This document shows, in pieces, positions 10,346 to 22,772 of a DNA stretch of 64,000 nt (position 1 is its first letter; each line of letters begins with the position of its first letter). The DNA comes from Chrysopilus asiliformis. Taxonomy: Eukaryota > Arthropoda > Insecta > Diptera > Rhagionidae. The notes beneath the pieces were generated by a model that was not told the origin of the DNA, ran no database searches, and saw nothing but the letters and a program-made list of their open reading frames with translations. The position numbers were made by a program, and so were the translations under genes. The stretch covers positions 113,709,234 through 113,773,233 of the forward strand of contig OZ035962.1 in assembly GCA_964034945.1 (NCBI GenBank), read 5' to 3'.

Positions 10346-13300
10346 ATTTTTTTTTTTTAAATCATGAATTTTTAATCCATTTATATGCTATAAGAGTTTC
10401 AAAACTAAAACTAAACAATTTTTCGTGGTAAATTCAAAACAAAATTATTTTCTCATGAGCATAGGAAAAACTTTTAAATTTTCGGGTTGCAAACAAGCTT
10501 CTCAGCGAAAAACTCATATCGGTTTTAGTTTAGTTAGATTCCCGGTGGAATAACAAACGAATATATAAATGAGAAAAAGTTTGCAGTCCTGGACCTCAAT
10601 GGGACTCGGACAATAAAAAGTTTTAGTTTCTCGTAAATGCAAAATGCATAGGAACTTATACACAATAGAATCCCGACTTAGCCTCCTTTTCCCTTTATAT
10701 GATTTTCTATTCCCAACAAAAAAATCACAAAATGTATTCACTCACCCATTTATTTGCAATTTAGTATTAGGTCCACGAAGGAATTCATATAGCAGAATGT
10801 GAACATATCCCAAAAACTAAATTCCAACCCTTTCCTGTTGTCCGAGCCCTTTTTGCGGAAGGCAATATAAAAACAAAGAGCTTTTGAGTGACCTGGGAAA
10901 ATATGCAGTTTTTTTCAACTATGCCTCACTATAGCTACTCTGTTTGGAATGTGTGTGTGTTGTGTGTTTATGGAACTCGAATGGCTGAATTCACATCCTT
11001 AAAATTTCATACAAAAAGAGCAACAAACATTGCAGGAACAAAACATCTCACATTTCGACAATGTTTAAATAAAATCGCGGTTGCTTTTCAGGTATTGCAG
11101 GCATTACATTGCCACACAATTTTAATGAAAAAGGTGAAAACAAACTGAATGCAGTGGTAAAACTAAATGCTAAAATGCCACAATTCAATAGAACTGCCAA
11201 ATACCAAAACCAATGGTTTCACATACAAAAGTGGTAAATATTTGAATAAAATTGTTTGTTTTTTTAAATTATTTCGATTTCACCTTTGAAACAGAAAAAA
11301 TGATCTCTCAATACCAAATTCGTTTTTCTGAAGACATAGAGGCAAAAAACTAGGTACATTTTTCTAAGGATTGAAAATCGTATAAAACTGAAATGGCGTT
11401 CTTTTTTTTTTTATTAGCCACGTTTTTTTAATGAAATAAGTCCTAATTCCTTTCAGTGTTTTATGTCTTTATTAAGTAAATTCCAGTCAACAACTGACAA
11501 ATATAAATTTTATACATATTATCATTTCTTTTATGTTAATTAAAATTTTCTGCCTTGAAATTCTATAATATAAACTTTGAAAAAAACCTTTCTAGTAATA
11601 TTGGATACAATATGCCTGATGTTTTTACGTTTTATTCTCATTCATTTACCTAATGCTTTTCAGCGAGCCACCGTAGAAATATTTAGACGATATCTTCTTG
11701 AATTTCCCATTTACTGGCTAGTGTCTCTTTTCGGGTTCTATTCATCGACACGGCTGTTATCTAATCAGCAAAAGCAAAAAAAAGTACCGGGAAATGGGGC
11801 CATGGCCAAATGACATCATTTTCAGAAATTTTGATAATAAAAGAAAAAAAAACCCCTAAAAATACCTTTACCTCACAATATATTCTTGGGCTAGAAAGGT
11901 GAATATGGACTACGTACTAAAAGTTATTAAATACGTGACTTATGTGAGGGAACATAGGTAATTCCTTCGTATATGTTGAATGATTTTATATTCCAGGTCT
12001 CACGAAGCTTAAAAGAGCCTAAATGTCATCGTGCGACTGGTCACTGCCTCACAGATGCAAGATATTATGGCGTGACAGGCTGGACCATCCTATTATCTGT
12101 TGTCCTGGTGATTCTAGCCACCGATCGGCCCTTGTAGGACGAGTAAAGATGGTGAGCATTATTTTTTGTGTCCCTGCCATCTCCATTACATTCAGTCATT
12201 GTATCCGTTAATGGGTTCACTCTGTGAAATTTGAACCCTTGCCAAAAAGGACGAAATCATCCCGAATCAGGCGCAGGATAACTTGCGAAACTGCTACGGT
12301 TTTGCTGGAGGTATGACCAAAGTCCTTCGTCGTTACACATATAGAAGCTCCTTAATTCTTTCTGTATTTATTTTCTGGAACATTCCAGCAAAAATTTTCA
12401 TGCTTTATACTCAAAAAATTCCAAAAATAGTCCCCTTAACTCTGCTTCTTATTTTGATACCGATGTAAAATATTTTTGCATTGTGATTTTTTTTCGTTAG
12501 CTTTCAATATCATAGTTAATACTTAAAATAAAAATGGTTTCACAGAAAACTGTGCTGGAATAAAAACTACACACAAAGCGATCGTCGGATTTTTCCTTGC
12601 CTTGGATGTTTTCATACGAAACCATCAATAAAAATGCAATATAGTAGTATCCTTTAGAATTTTTACCTTAGTGAATCGAAAGACGATAGGGTGCTGTCAA
12701 AGAAAATTACATAATAAAAATGCACATTCTTACTTTACCAAAGAAATATTGAAGAAGATATTCAGTTGATACGGTTTTCAGGGTCAGTGGAAAACCGCAC
12801 TCCTTGAAACATTCGCAATATAAGGATGAGGCTCAACAGGAACGAAGTGGTAAAAACCAACAACCAGGCATCCAAGGAACGTATCGAAAAATCATCAATT
12901 TCCTTAAGAATTAATTTTCCCATCCTGTTGTCGCTAGGAGGAAAATGCAAGACCGGAAAACGCTTTTCATTCGACAATCGGCAACGAGCAATGCTATTGA
13001 ACGAATGGAAATTTTTATTTCCATTTACAATGTGAAAATTTCATATTATTGAATTGACATAATCGAATATAAGGTGAGCGGTAATAATTCGGTCATGTGG
13101 TTACCAAATTTTTGGGGCTCAATAATGAAGAATTTTGGCTTGTAATATCAATGTGAAAATTCCCAGGAAAATTCCCAACAAGGATTTCAGATTGGGAACC
13201 TAGCGGATAACATTTCCGATCAATTAAGAACTCAAATCAATATTTTCAGCAATTCATTGCAACTTTTCCTAAAAACAATAACACAGCAACGATTAAAGGC

Positions 13301-13391
13301 GAATTTCAACATTAGCCAACCTAAACTTTTTTTCCGACGGAAAATTGAAGACCTTGTTTTGAAAAAATCAAGTTTGCTCGACTTTCAATGA
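10346..13391. other. No supported gene
   Basis: About 3 kb without a recognised exon. A stretch at 12000-12134 is open for about 45 codons after an acceptor-like TATATTCCAG and contains a hydrophobic run, but no compatible upstream exon was found. The frames at 10888, 11577 and 12826 look like chance. Confidence 0.4.
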
Positions 13392-13658
13392 CTGTGTTTA
13401 CATTAGGACTCATTTTGAGGTGGCACGTCATTCCTCATTTCTCTGTCGTGTGCACACGGTTCGCTTCATCTTGATTCGCTAAACCGGTTTCATCAACAAA
13501 ACTAAACGAAACAGGTCTCAACAACCAGACTCAAACCGGTTTGCGACCGATAATTTTAAGTGAATCTAAACTTCGTTCGCTCCCCACTGCGTCCCTCACC
13601 ATCACTTGGCCGGAGCGAAAGACATGCCGCCTCAAACTGAATCCCAATGTAAACACAG
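13392..13658. mobile_element. MITE family D, copy 1 (older)
   Basis: Ends read CTGTGTTTACATT, and the inverted arms carry TTTGAGG and TTCGCTCCGGCC-type text. It matches the much cleaner hairpin at 43558-43721. The left arm has diverged and the centre is longer, so this copy is older or has an internal insertion. Confidence 0.7.
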
Positions 13659-13830
13659 TGGATGGCATCGAGCTAACCATGAACGCATAACTGTAGAGCG
13701 CTCTTGTAGATAAAAAAAAACAGTGCGGTCTACACTTTTGCGTTCAACGTCATTCACCTGTACTCGTCAAGAATCTGGACGTACGCTAAAACCAGGTATT
13801 TAAAAAATATTGTGGAGCCTCAGTTGAGGA

Positions 13831-13902
13831 ATTTTTGACGGATGTGATTTTGACGGATGTGATTTTGACGGATGTGATTTTGACGGATGTAATTTTGACG
13901 GA
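13831..13902. repeat. 15-bp minisatellite, about 4.8 units
   Basis: Tandem GATTTTGACGGATGT. Units two to four are identical and the last is truncated and variant. It is not inside a recognised element. Confidence 0.9.
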
Positions 13903-14479
13903 GCATAACTCTTTCAATCAAATTAATCATGACTTTTTGTAAAAAAAAGTTTTTTTGTGTATCCACATGCTCTACTCAGGATTGAAAATATGTTCATAAA
14001 CCAAGACAAATTTTGAATTTGATGCTGTGTTGGATTTTGAAAAAGAATTGTAATTTATGGCGAAGTAAGTAAGAAATCTTCAACATGTAGGAAACAAGAG
14101 ACTTGTCTTTACGGCTATAAAAAATTAGATCTTCCGGTTTTCATTTATTCGATTTTTTTTCCTATGTTCTGTTGGAATCCTCGATGTTTAGAAAGACTTT
14201 AGTTTTACATTGCACATAAATAGAAGTATTGAATACTTTCTTGGCACGTTGGATGAATAAATAAAAAAATTGCTATGTGGCGTGAAATATCCCGAATATA
14301 AATGCTGATAAAAAGGCAAAAGAAGAATTATGAAAAATGTGTAAATAAATTGTGAAATGTCTGCGTTTTTATAAAGTGAAAGTCAGACAACGAATGTTCA
14401 ACCACGCTATCGGCAGATGAAAATTCAATATGGGTGTTGAAGTTTTTATATCTCCTCCGAGTATCAAATATTTCTTTAA

Positions 14480-14708
14480 CCCTAATCCTCCTAGGATGAG
14501 TCTTTGGGACTCATTTCATCTTTACTTTGGATGCCACCAAATGGAAATCAAGTCCGTTTACATCTGGACGAACGTGCTCACATAACATTATGTGGAAAAA
14601 AAATATTCTAATACTGTTAAATTTAGTGTTTTATATATAACTTTCATATGAGTGCGCGGGACTCATCCTAGGTGTTTTTGTTTGTAAATTAACCCAGGAT
14701 GATTAGGG
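14480..14708. mobile_element. piggyBac-type MITE (TTAA), 229 bp
   Basis: TTAA at 14476-14479 and 14709-14712. The termini are CCCTAATC and GATTAGGG. Just inside each end lies a second inverted motif containing CCTAGGATGAGT or its complement. It is non-coding. Confidence 0.8.
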
Positions 14709-14712
14709 TTAA

Positions 14713-16331
14713 TGTGGTTATTAGAGGCGAGACCCAGAGCAAATTTTGCGATAGGGCCACAGCTTCAATCTTATTGTTGTTAATTGTAATATCAAATTTT
14801 ATTGATTCAGAAATTTAACCTACTATTTAATGGGGTGCAAAGTTGGCAAGCAAAAACTAAACGTGGAATATTAAATTTCTTACGGATCGCTTTTTGGTGA
14901 AACAGCTACAGATATTCATTGGTAATGATTTCTTTTTCACTATTAAACATGTTCCAAAAATTTTCGCACTAATTTAATTCTTAATAAAAGCCAATCTTAA
15001 GTAAGAGTTTAGTTTACACCTACATATTTCTGTTGGTCGTTTAAGTTGTAGAGTAGTAGATATAACCATAAAACCTTTAAGTTGAGCTTAATAGAGGAAT
15101 TTCATAGAATCCAATTAAAAATTGTTGACTAAATGTGAGTGTCTGGCATATCATGTTGCTCACAAAGACGGCATGTCCAAGATTAACACTTTGCTTAATA
15201 AATCCTTCGTCTCGTATATTGCTATGAACAGCAGACCAAACAACAAACATGATACATGAATACCAAAGTTGTGGCCTGGCCTTCTATCTGGTGTAGGGCT
15301 GATATAACAAGATTTCATCCCTTAAGCAATAAGCAGAAAAGCTTCATTAATTAGAGCTTCCGAGGGCAATATATCATTTGGTTCAGGGTATAAAATAAGT
15401 AAACAGAGTAAAAAGAACCCGTTTACTTTCGAAAAGGTTTAATTTTCTTAGAGAAATAAATAGGCAGATGTATAAAGAGGATATCTATTTGAAAATATGT
15501 ATATAGAATGCTTTATACAGCCGTGGATTTAGTGAGAATTTTAGTTTCAGGAAATTTCTAGCCAATGCTATTTTACACCTCTGGGTTTTATATACCTACA
15601 TAGGCAAATAGACATTTATGAGATTTCATCTGAACTAAAATCTTTGCACCTCTGGAACAGTGTTATCCTGGAAGTTTTGTGCTCATTTCCTTGCCAGTAT
15701 CATTAATCCGTTTTCACTGCAGTTCGAGCCGCATTTATCTAACAGGTATTAACCGTAGAAGATTTGCTCATTTCCTCTGTGCCATGTTTTAGTTTAGTTC
15801 ATTTATCCAACAGTAAATACACGTAAAACTCAATTAATCCTCTTATAGCATGTTTAATCAGTTTTCTGTTCCTCATTGATGCATATCTTGCCGTTTTGAT
15901 AGACCTGAATGAAAATCGACACAATAATAAAGTTTCAGTTCTCCGATTTAGACAATTGCAATTCCACACATTATGAACATTCATTTTCATTGTTTTCAAG
16001 TTGGAAGTAATCAACTGAAAATTGTCTGGCTGAAATGTTGCCGGAATTTTGTGACAACTGCATCTCCTCAAACCGAAATGGAGGAAAGTGATGTGATAGC
16101 GTCAACCGATACTTGATTGTATTTATGATTTCCGTTAACCCAAAGAGAAACACTCAATTCAAGATCTTCTCCGGAATCCTACATATGTTGACATTATGCA
16201 CTTACATGCTTTTATGTTATTAAGTGCCGTCAGTTCTACCTGTTTATTTATGCCACTATATCAGAAGAATATATATTATGCTAGACTACCGATGCAATTT
16301 AAAAAAAAGGTTAACCCATTGCTGTTACATA
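14713..16331. other. No recognisable feature
   Basis: AT-rich sequence with no supported gene. The frames at 15799-16153 (minus) have no family resemblance. Confidence 0.5.
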
Positions 16332-17290
16332 CGAGGGCAGTCCGATAAGTACTTAGCCTACAAAAAAAAACGAAAATTTTGGAAAAATGACCATTTATTT
16401 CTCAACATAGTCTCCTTTTAGCTCGATACACTTGACCCAGCGATGCTCCAACTTCTTTAACCCGTCTGAAAAATACGTTTTCTCGAGGTCTGCAAAGTAG
16501 GCCTCCGTAGCGGCGATGACCTCGTCATTCGACTCAAATTTCGGCCCGGCGAGTGACTTTTTCAAGTTTGGAAACAAAAAGAAGTCGCACGGGGTCAAAT
16601 CTGGAGAATACGGTGGATGGGGCAGCAGTTCGTAGCCCAATTCTACCAATTTGACCGTGGCGACGGCGGAGGTATGAGCCGGTGCGTTGTCATGGTGGAA
16701 GAGCACTTTTTTCTTCGCCAAATGGGGCCGTTTTTTCTGCAATTCGGCGTCGGATCGGCCCAATAATTCGGTATAGTAGAGCTCTGTGATCGTTTTGCCC
16801 TTCTCCAGGTAGTCGATGTAGATCACACCTTGTGAATCCCAGAAAACGGTGGCCATCACCTTTCCGGCAGATAGGACAGTCTTCGCCTTCTTCGGAGGAC
16901 GTTCGCGGGTAAAGTCCACTGTTTCGACTGTTCCTTAGTCTCTGGTGTGTACCAGTGGATCCATGTTTCGTCGACGGTCACGAAACGACGCAGAAACTCC
17001 TTCGGATTGTGCTTAAACAGCGTCAAACACTGCTGTGAAGTGGTTTCACGGTTGCGCTTGTTGTCCGGAGTGAGCAAACGCGGCACCCATCGCGCCGACA
17101 GCTTTCTCATGCCCAAAATTTCATGCAGGATATGACCCACGCGGTCTTTTGAGATGCCCTGTCTCAGCTATCTCGCGCACCTTCAATCGGCGGTCTGCCA
17201 ATACGAGATCGTGGATTTTTGTTATGTTATCCTCCGTGGTAGCCGTCTTCGTGCGGAAATCAAAATCTTTAGTCATCCCTAACAGCCTGG
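16332..17290 (-). mobile_element. mariner transposon, 5'-truncated
   Basis: One terminus is preserved at 16332 (CGAGGGCAGTCCGATAAG, preceded by TA), next to the 3' end of the transposase. The expected second inverted terminus is missing: similarity stops near 17290 inside the transposase. The remaining element is therefore about 0.96 kb and cannot move by itself. Confidence 0.85.
16395..17280 (-). pseudogene. mariner transposase, N-terminally truncated and frameshifted
   Basis: A cut-and-paste transposase of the Tc1/mariner superfamily, which would act in the nucleus on the element ends. Seen in frame pieces: a helix-turn-helix-like segment (VREIAE, near 17180), the mariner WVPRLLTP motif and VTVDETWIHWYTPETKEQSK (first catalytic Asp), then HHDNAPAHTS (second Asp) and YSPDLTPCDFFLFP (third Asp). 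The last two Asp residues are 34 apart (DD34D). The C-terminus GDYVEK is intact. The open frame breaks near 16915-16925 and again near 17158, and roughly the first 90-100 residues are absent compared with the family length of about 345. It resembles the cecropia/mauritiana-type subfamilies, but that placement needs a tree. It is surely inactive. Confidence 0.9.
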
Positions 17291-20200
17291 TGTAGTTAGT
17301 TTTTGTATCCGACTATTGATTCGATGCGTTACAAACGGTATACTAAATCTCAGGCGTCGTTTACATCTGTCATTTTATTTCGTGAATTTTATTCTGCGAC
17401 ATTTAATTCACGTGGATTTTTTTATTGTTTCAAAATAATTTACAACATACCTTAACCCGACATTATTTTTTCCACATTATTTCCACACTGTTTTTTTTTT
17501 CAATCCGCGAAATGTCAGAGACATGATTAAAATGATCTACGATTTCTAGATAAAAGGTTTTAAAGGTTTTTTTTTTGCATTAATAAAACCTCCTTAAGAA
17601 TTTCTATCTTATTATATGGAAATGTAAATTAGATGTCACGTATCGAACTTTTCTCATCGAAATGGGTCATTTACTTATGACCGGCCGTCGGTTGACCCGA
17701 CATTCCTGAATCATATACCTACCGACAAAATGGCCCTTTTCTAACCACAAATGTATGCTGTAGCTGGTCGAAATAAGGCAAGGAAACATGATTCTGGCGT
17801 AGATAGATTTCATATCATATCCGCAAACAAAATATATATAGATATTTTTATCATAGATACTTAGCCGATAGTTATAGTTTAGATGATAGTGTTACTGGAA
17901 TATCCTGTTGTTGTTAGTTGAACAATGTTCATAAAAGCTTCTCTTTCGTTTTCAACGTGGAAAAGGTTATAGTAGTCCCTTTCGAATTCTGAATGTTGGT
18001 TAGGACATTGAGGTTATTTGTTGCTGAATGTAAAAAGCTCAGAGAGTCAGGGAGACCCCTAGAATCAATTGTTTATATGATAGCTTGGTGAATCCATGGA
18101 ATATAAATGTCTTTATTCATATAGAAGGCCCGGCCCTTTATCTGGAACTCATCCCTTGCAGAAAATTCAGTAGAAGTATAGTTGAGGATATGTGAATGTA
18201 GGTTTTTCGGCTCTACAGTTGTTAAAACTTTTTTTTTTGTTCGGTTCGTATCCGAGATATGGTGGAAAATGTTAAATAGATGTAGGATGTATGGATCTTT
18301 GAGAGTTTACCGAAAAAGTACGTCCTCTCCACATACGCATAATGGCTTGTTGTATAGTTTTTTTTTCTCCTCATCGTTCGCTATGCTTTTTTGTGTTTCC
18401 TCGAACAATTTATGAATAAAACGTGGCAAATCAGGCTCCTGTTATAGGCCGTTGAAGGATCGATCGTGAACTTTATGGGATGGAAATTTACATGGTCGTA
18501 ACTTTTGGTTTATGGGGCTATGCAGACAAGTCCTAAAAGTATGTCTAGTTACTGTATGCCATTCGTTTGATCATAAAATAAGACTTTTTACGGGTGGACA
18601 TTTTTCAATGGAATGAATAAATACAAGTATCTAGGGTTAAAAGTAAACGGAAATATCAGGCAAATGAAGCAATATTGGTTATAGGGGGTTGGGTGTAAAG
18701 CGATTCAAAGACAAGAACAAGTTGACTTGATATATGTATGTATATTCAACCTCCTCGTCATGTCTTGTACTTTGAAATTTTCATTTTCTAACTTCGAAAT
18801 GATGCCCTTTTGAAAGGCTTTTATGTTGAGTTTTAATAAAATTAAATTATCATAAATCTTAACGGAAGATTGTGTGATTCTTTCGAATTAGGATAATGGT
18901 TATTTGTTTTCTGAATGAATGTTAACCATACTTTTATGATTGTATGCGGTATTTTATTGCTCGTATTATTCATGATAAAATCTGCAATGGAAATTACACG
19001 AACTTCTAGCATACGCAGCGAAATATTTAGTTGATAATTGGAATTGTTTGTTTATGAATAATTATCTGATTATTTTGAAATTTAATAAATGTTGAGAGCT
19101 TTTGTGATTTTCTAAAAGCGAAAAAAGTTTACACGTTTTTAATTCGTAATGAGTTTATATTAAAATGATTATAGCTTGCGTAAATTTATTTTCTGAACAT
19201 ATTTCGAGATGAGATACACGCAGACAAAAAATAGTAAATCTTATTTTTTTATAATGGTGAATTGGGAATACAATTAAAATAATTCTGTGAAGTTGTAAGG
19301 GCATATCGACTTTAGCAGTTTTCAATGTTTTTACAGAATCGTGTTCTCCTTCGAAAATGCTCTTAATTCCACTAACCCGTTAGTTTCTACGACCATTTTT
19401 GACCGTTATAGGCTACTACACCATTTCTAAGACATAAATTTTTTTTGACAGAGTGGCTGAAGTAAAATAATCCTTAATTTCTCTGAAAATATTAAGTTTG
19501 AATAAACCAGATTAAACCAATTGTAAAACGCTTATTTTTCATAACATTTTGTAGTTATAGGTTTTTGAATTCGGTTTGATACCATTTTGCCACCGACAGT
19601 TAAAATTTCATAAATATTAAAATGCTTCTCCTAAAAAATCAAGAAATTCGATTTAAGCCCTTATTACTTTTCACCACAGAATTAATTTAAGGGAAGAAAC
19701 GGAAATTTTTGTTTTCCACACAGAGATATGGACACCTTTTCTCTGTCGGTCTTCGACGTCGCAGCAAATTGATTTATGGTATTGGTAAAAATGCTTCAGC
19801 GGTTCAGGAGATCATGGAGAAGGGGTTACAGGATAAGGAGTAGTTAGATTTTTGTCTTTTATAAGTTGGGACGGAAACGTTTTTAAGGCACGACTTATCT
19901 AATAGTGAAAACCATATAAAAATCTCTTTAGAAAGCGATCTAGAAAATAGCTGGAAATTACCTCTTTGTATGTTAGTCTAACAAAGGGGTAATTTTTTAA
20001 TGGTAGATGCTTGTCTGCGAGATCCTTTACCCGACACATTAAACCGTGCCTTGATCGGCCAAGCGACTTTAAAGTCATTTACCCAAGAATTGGGGGAGAT
20101 CAATATACTTAAATTGCCCTATATTTTATTCTGCAATAACTCTACGCGAGCACAAAATTTGGTCGAAAAAGACCAATTACGAGAAAATACATCGATGTAT

Positions 20201-21629
20201 ATATTTTTTTGGAAAATCCAAAATTTAAAAAAAAATGGAAAAAGAAATCTTCATACCTACCACGAATTATATCCAGAGCTCCACACTTGATTAAAATATC
20301 TACTAAATGTTTCTGAAAAACGAAAATTTATTACAAATACTCAGTTTTTTCTCATTTAGGGTATAAAATTTGATGACATCACCTGAATTTATATTTTCGA
20401 AAAATGTCTGTATTGTTTGAGAATATTATATTACATATATTTTTCCATTTGGCAATTTTCCCATTTATTCAAATAGTACCTACTTTCAGCCATATGAAAT
20501 GCAGAAGTTCTTTCGATGTAAGCAAAAATTCACAATGAAGTGAAACCTTGTCGCGCCAGTGGTCGAGGGTTGCAACTTTTTCACATGTCAGTACCTTTGT
20601 TATGAAGGGTGAGAAACTGTTGCATACAGCATTCCTATGCACATTTCTGCACAATATACTATCTACAGCGATTATCCAGCCCTATCGACATAGCCTCAAT
20701 TTGGATGTGAGCCAGCAAAATGTTGATAACCTTATGCTTCTCTACTTATGTTATGCGCAAAATTAAAGTAATTCCGCGAAAAGGCACATAATTTCACAAA
20801 AGTTTTCCTCTGTCAACTTGAAACTTTCAATTAGTTTTTCTAAATTTCAATGTATCTTTAAGATATGATTAGCGGCAAGAACCTTTATAAATTTTTGATA
20901 GATTTTTTTTTATTTGTTGACGAATTCTTCAAAAAGTCTTCAGTGTTAACCGATAAGAGGGATAATCAGTTTACCTACTTATGGAAAATGAGCTTTTTTT
21001 AGAAGAAGACATTCTTATTCTTTTGGATACTTTTCAGGAGAACCCGTTTTATCATATCAGCAACGCTCATATCTAGTGGAAAAACGAATTTTATACGCTT
21101 TTCAATTTTAGAAGATCGTTGAGAAGTAGTGCCTCAGAAGACGAGCCGAATCGGAAGTAAACATCCAAACGAGCTTAAATAAACTGAAAATCCTTTTCGT
21201 GCACATTTTGACGGAGCGAAAAGTCTGCTAACACATACTACATACATTTGCTGGAAAAGTATAAATGGGCCACAAGTTCGGATTATCCTTTTCTTAGGTT
21301 TTGCACACTTTTTAGCTAACGCTAACCTTCTCTGCTTTTTCAGCAGAACTCTTTAAGTTTGTCTGCGGGGCTGACATTTTTTACTTTACCAAGAAACTGA
21401 ATTTAAAATTGGAAAATGTTATAGGTTTGAGTTTTAGGGAAGTTATAACGACTCGATGAGGACTTCAGTTCAGTGAGCTGGCAAGCGATAAGCTTTTAAA
21501 CTTAATTTTACCATTGGCTTCACTTATTGATTGCCATCGAGTGGTGAAACTCCTCTGACTGTATGCCTCCCACAAGACGACAGAAAATCGAAGTAAACTG
21601 CACAGAAATGTAGGAAGTACTGAATGGAG
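17291..21629. other. No supported gene; one MITE-end fragment
   Basis: A TACACGCAGACAAAAAATAG stretch at 19215-19234, followed by TTTTTTTATAATGG, resembles the left end of the MITE at 62748 and is probably a solo remnant. The 96-codon frame at 20000-20290 has fairly balanced codons in its first 60 residues but no recognisable family. Confidence 0.4.
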
Positions 21630-22040
21630 TTTTTTTTTCTTATGTACCCATTGGGAATGGTTACATGTTGGTCAGAGCCAATAATCCAATGCTACTGACA
21701 ATTATAAGCGGACAAGATAATTTCCAAATCCGGCACGTGTTTTTTTTAGTAATTTGTGATAGGTATTGATAGGTTATGAATTACTTGTAGAAAGAAATCT
21801 TTTTTATCCCGCAAATGCTTTCGATTAAATTTTATATTCACAAAAGCTTAAATAAGGCTCAAATAATTTCCGATTCCGAACCAAATTACAGTTTTTTGGC
21901 CTAAAATGATATGAAAATTTCAATCAGATTTTTATGAAAAATTTATCCACCAAAATGATTTTAGGATGGGGTAGAAAGAGCCACTTTTTTTCATGTACCC
22001 TTTGGGAATTGCTACATGTTGGTCAGCCAAATGCGCCCAA
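21630..22040 (+). repeat. Pair of about 50-bp direct repeats
   Basis: TGTACCCATTGGGAATGGTT with ACATGTTGGTCAG (21642-21675) recurs with a few changes at 21993-22024. The two are about 350 bp apart in the same orientation. Origin unknown. Confidence 0.5.
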
Positions 22041-22272
22041 ATTTGTTTTGCTTTATTACTTATAGTGGATTTTATACGTGTCGGTCTTCTGGTATTCTTT
22101 GCCCTATTTGTAAAAAAGCGAATCTATCATAAAAACCACCCCAACTGCGAGCCAGGTATTAATGTAAGCGTGTCAGCGATATATAGAGGGGTAAAGGAAG
22201 AAAAATGTAAAGATTCTTCGGTATTCGATTGTGTTTCAAAATTCTTGAACATAACATGCAACAGTGAAACCT

Positions 22273-22506
22273 GGGCAGCAATCATGTATTCCGACGCGTC
22301 TATGTCTTTCGACTTCGACGCAGCTTTTAACTCTTGACTTCGCCATATCAGCAGCTTCAAATTTCCTGGAGTGACAGTCAGAATCACGTTTCGATTCATA
22401 GTGACGATTCCGCGAAATTTCAAGCTGCAGATATGGCGAAGTCAAGAGTTAAAAGCTGCGTCGAAGTCGAAAGACAGAGACGCGTCGGAATACATGATTG
22501 GTGCCC
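22273..22506 (+). mobile_element. Hairpin MITE family E, copy 1
   Basis: A 234-bp element with arms of about 95 bp. The ends are GGGCAGCAATCATG and CATGATTGGTGCCC. A copy of identical length at 51362-51595 in the same orientation differs at only about four positions, all in the left arm. The small open frames on both strands translate the hairpin. Confidence 0.85.
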
Positions 22507-22635
22507 AGTATAAACTGAACTCACACGCGACCCGGAATTTTGTGGTGCTTAGATTGATTCCCGGCTTATCAAGATTCTGGACTACTCAGTTTTCACTATA
22601 TTTTATGAGAACAGGCCGAATTTTGATAAAAAAAA

Positions 22636-22772
22636 TTCTTCTGATTGGATTTTGATGTATGGAAGTGTTATGTAAAATTATATTCTAAACACATTTTGTA
22701 TTTATAATATTTTTAATACGATGAACCATTTTCGAGAAAAACACAAAAAAAACTATTCATTTTTTTTTTGGT
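22636..22772 (-). repeat. Fragment of the GTCY element family
   Basis: On the minus strand it aligns with the part of the GTCY element after its array: TCTCGAAAA, then GGTGCAT-like text, then CCATACATCAAAATCC, compare 3371-3480. A sister fragment is at 60610-60745. Confidence 0.55.

Noticed and set aside
11885..12134. Possible two-exon gene: a short frame ending at GTAATT, then an acceptor TTCCAG and an open stretch with a hydrophobic segment
   Set aside because: The implied intron is only 39 bp and the phases do not match. No homologue comes to mind.
19730..19843. Open stretch after an acceptor-like TTTTCCACACAG
   Set aside because: Under 40 codons, with no partner exon and no known domain.
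20000..20290. 96-codon plus-strand open frame
   Set aside because: The first 60 codons look balanced, but there is no recognisable domain and the end is AT-drift sequence.
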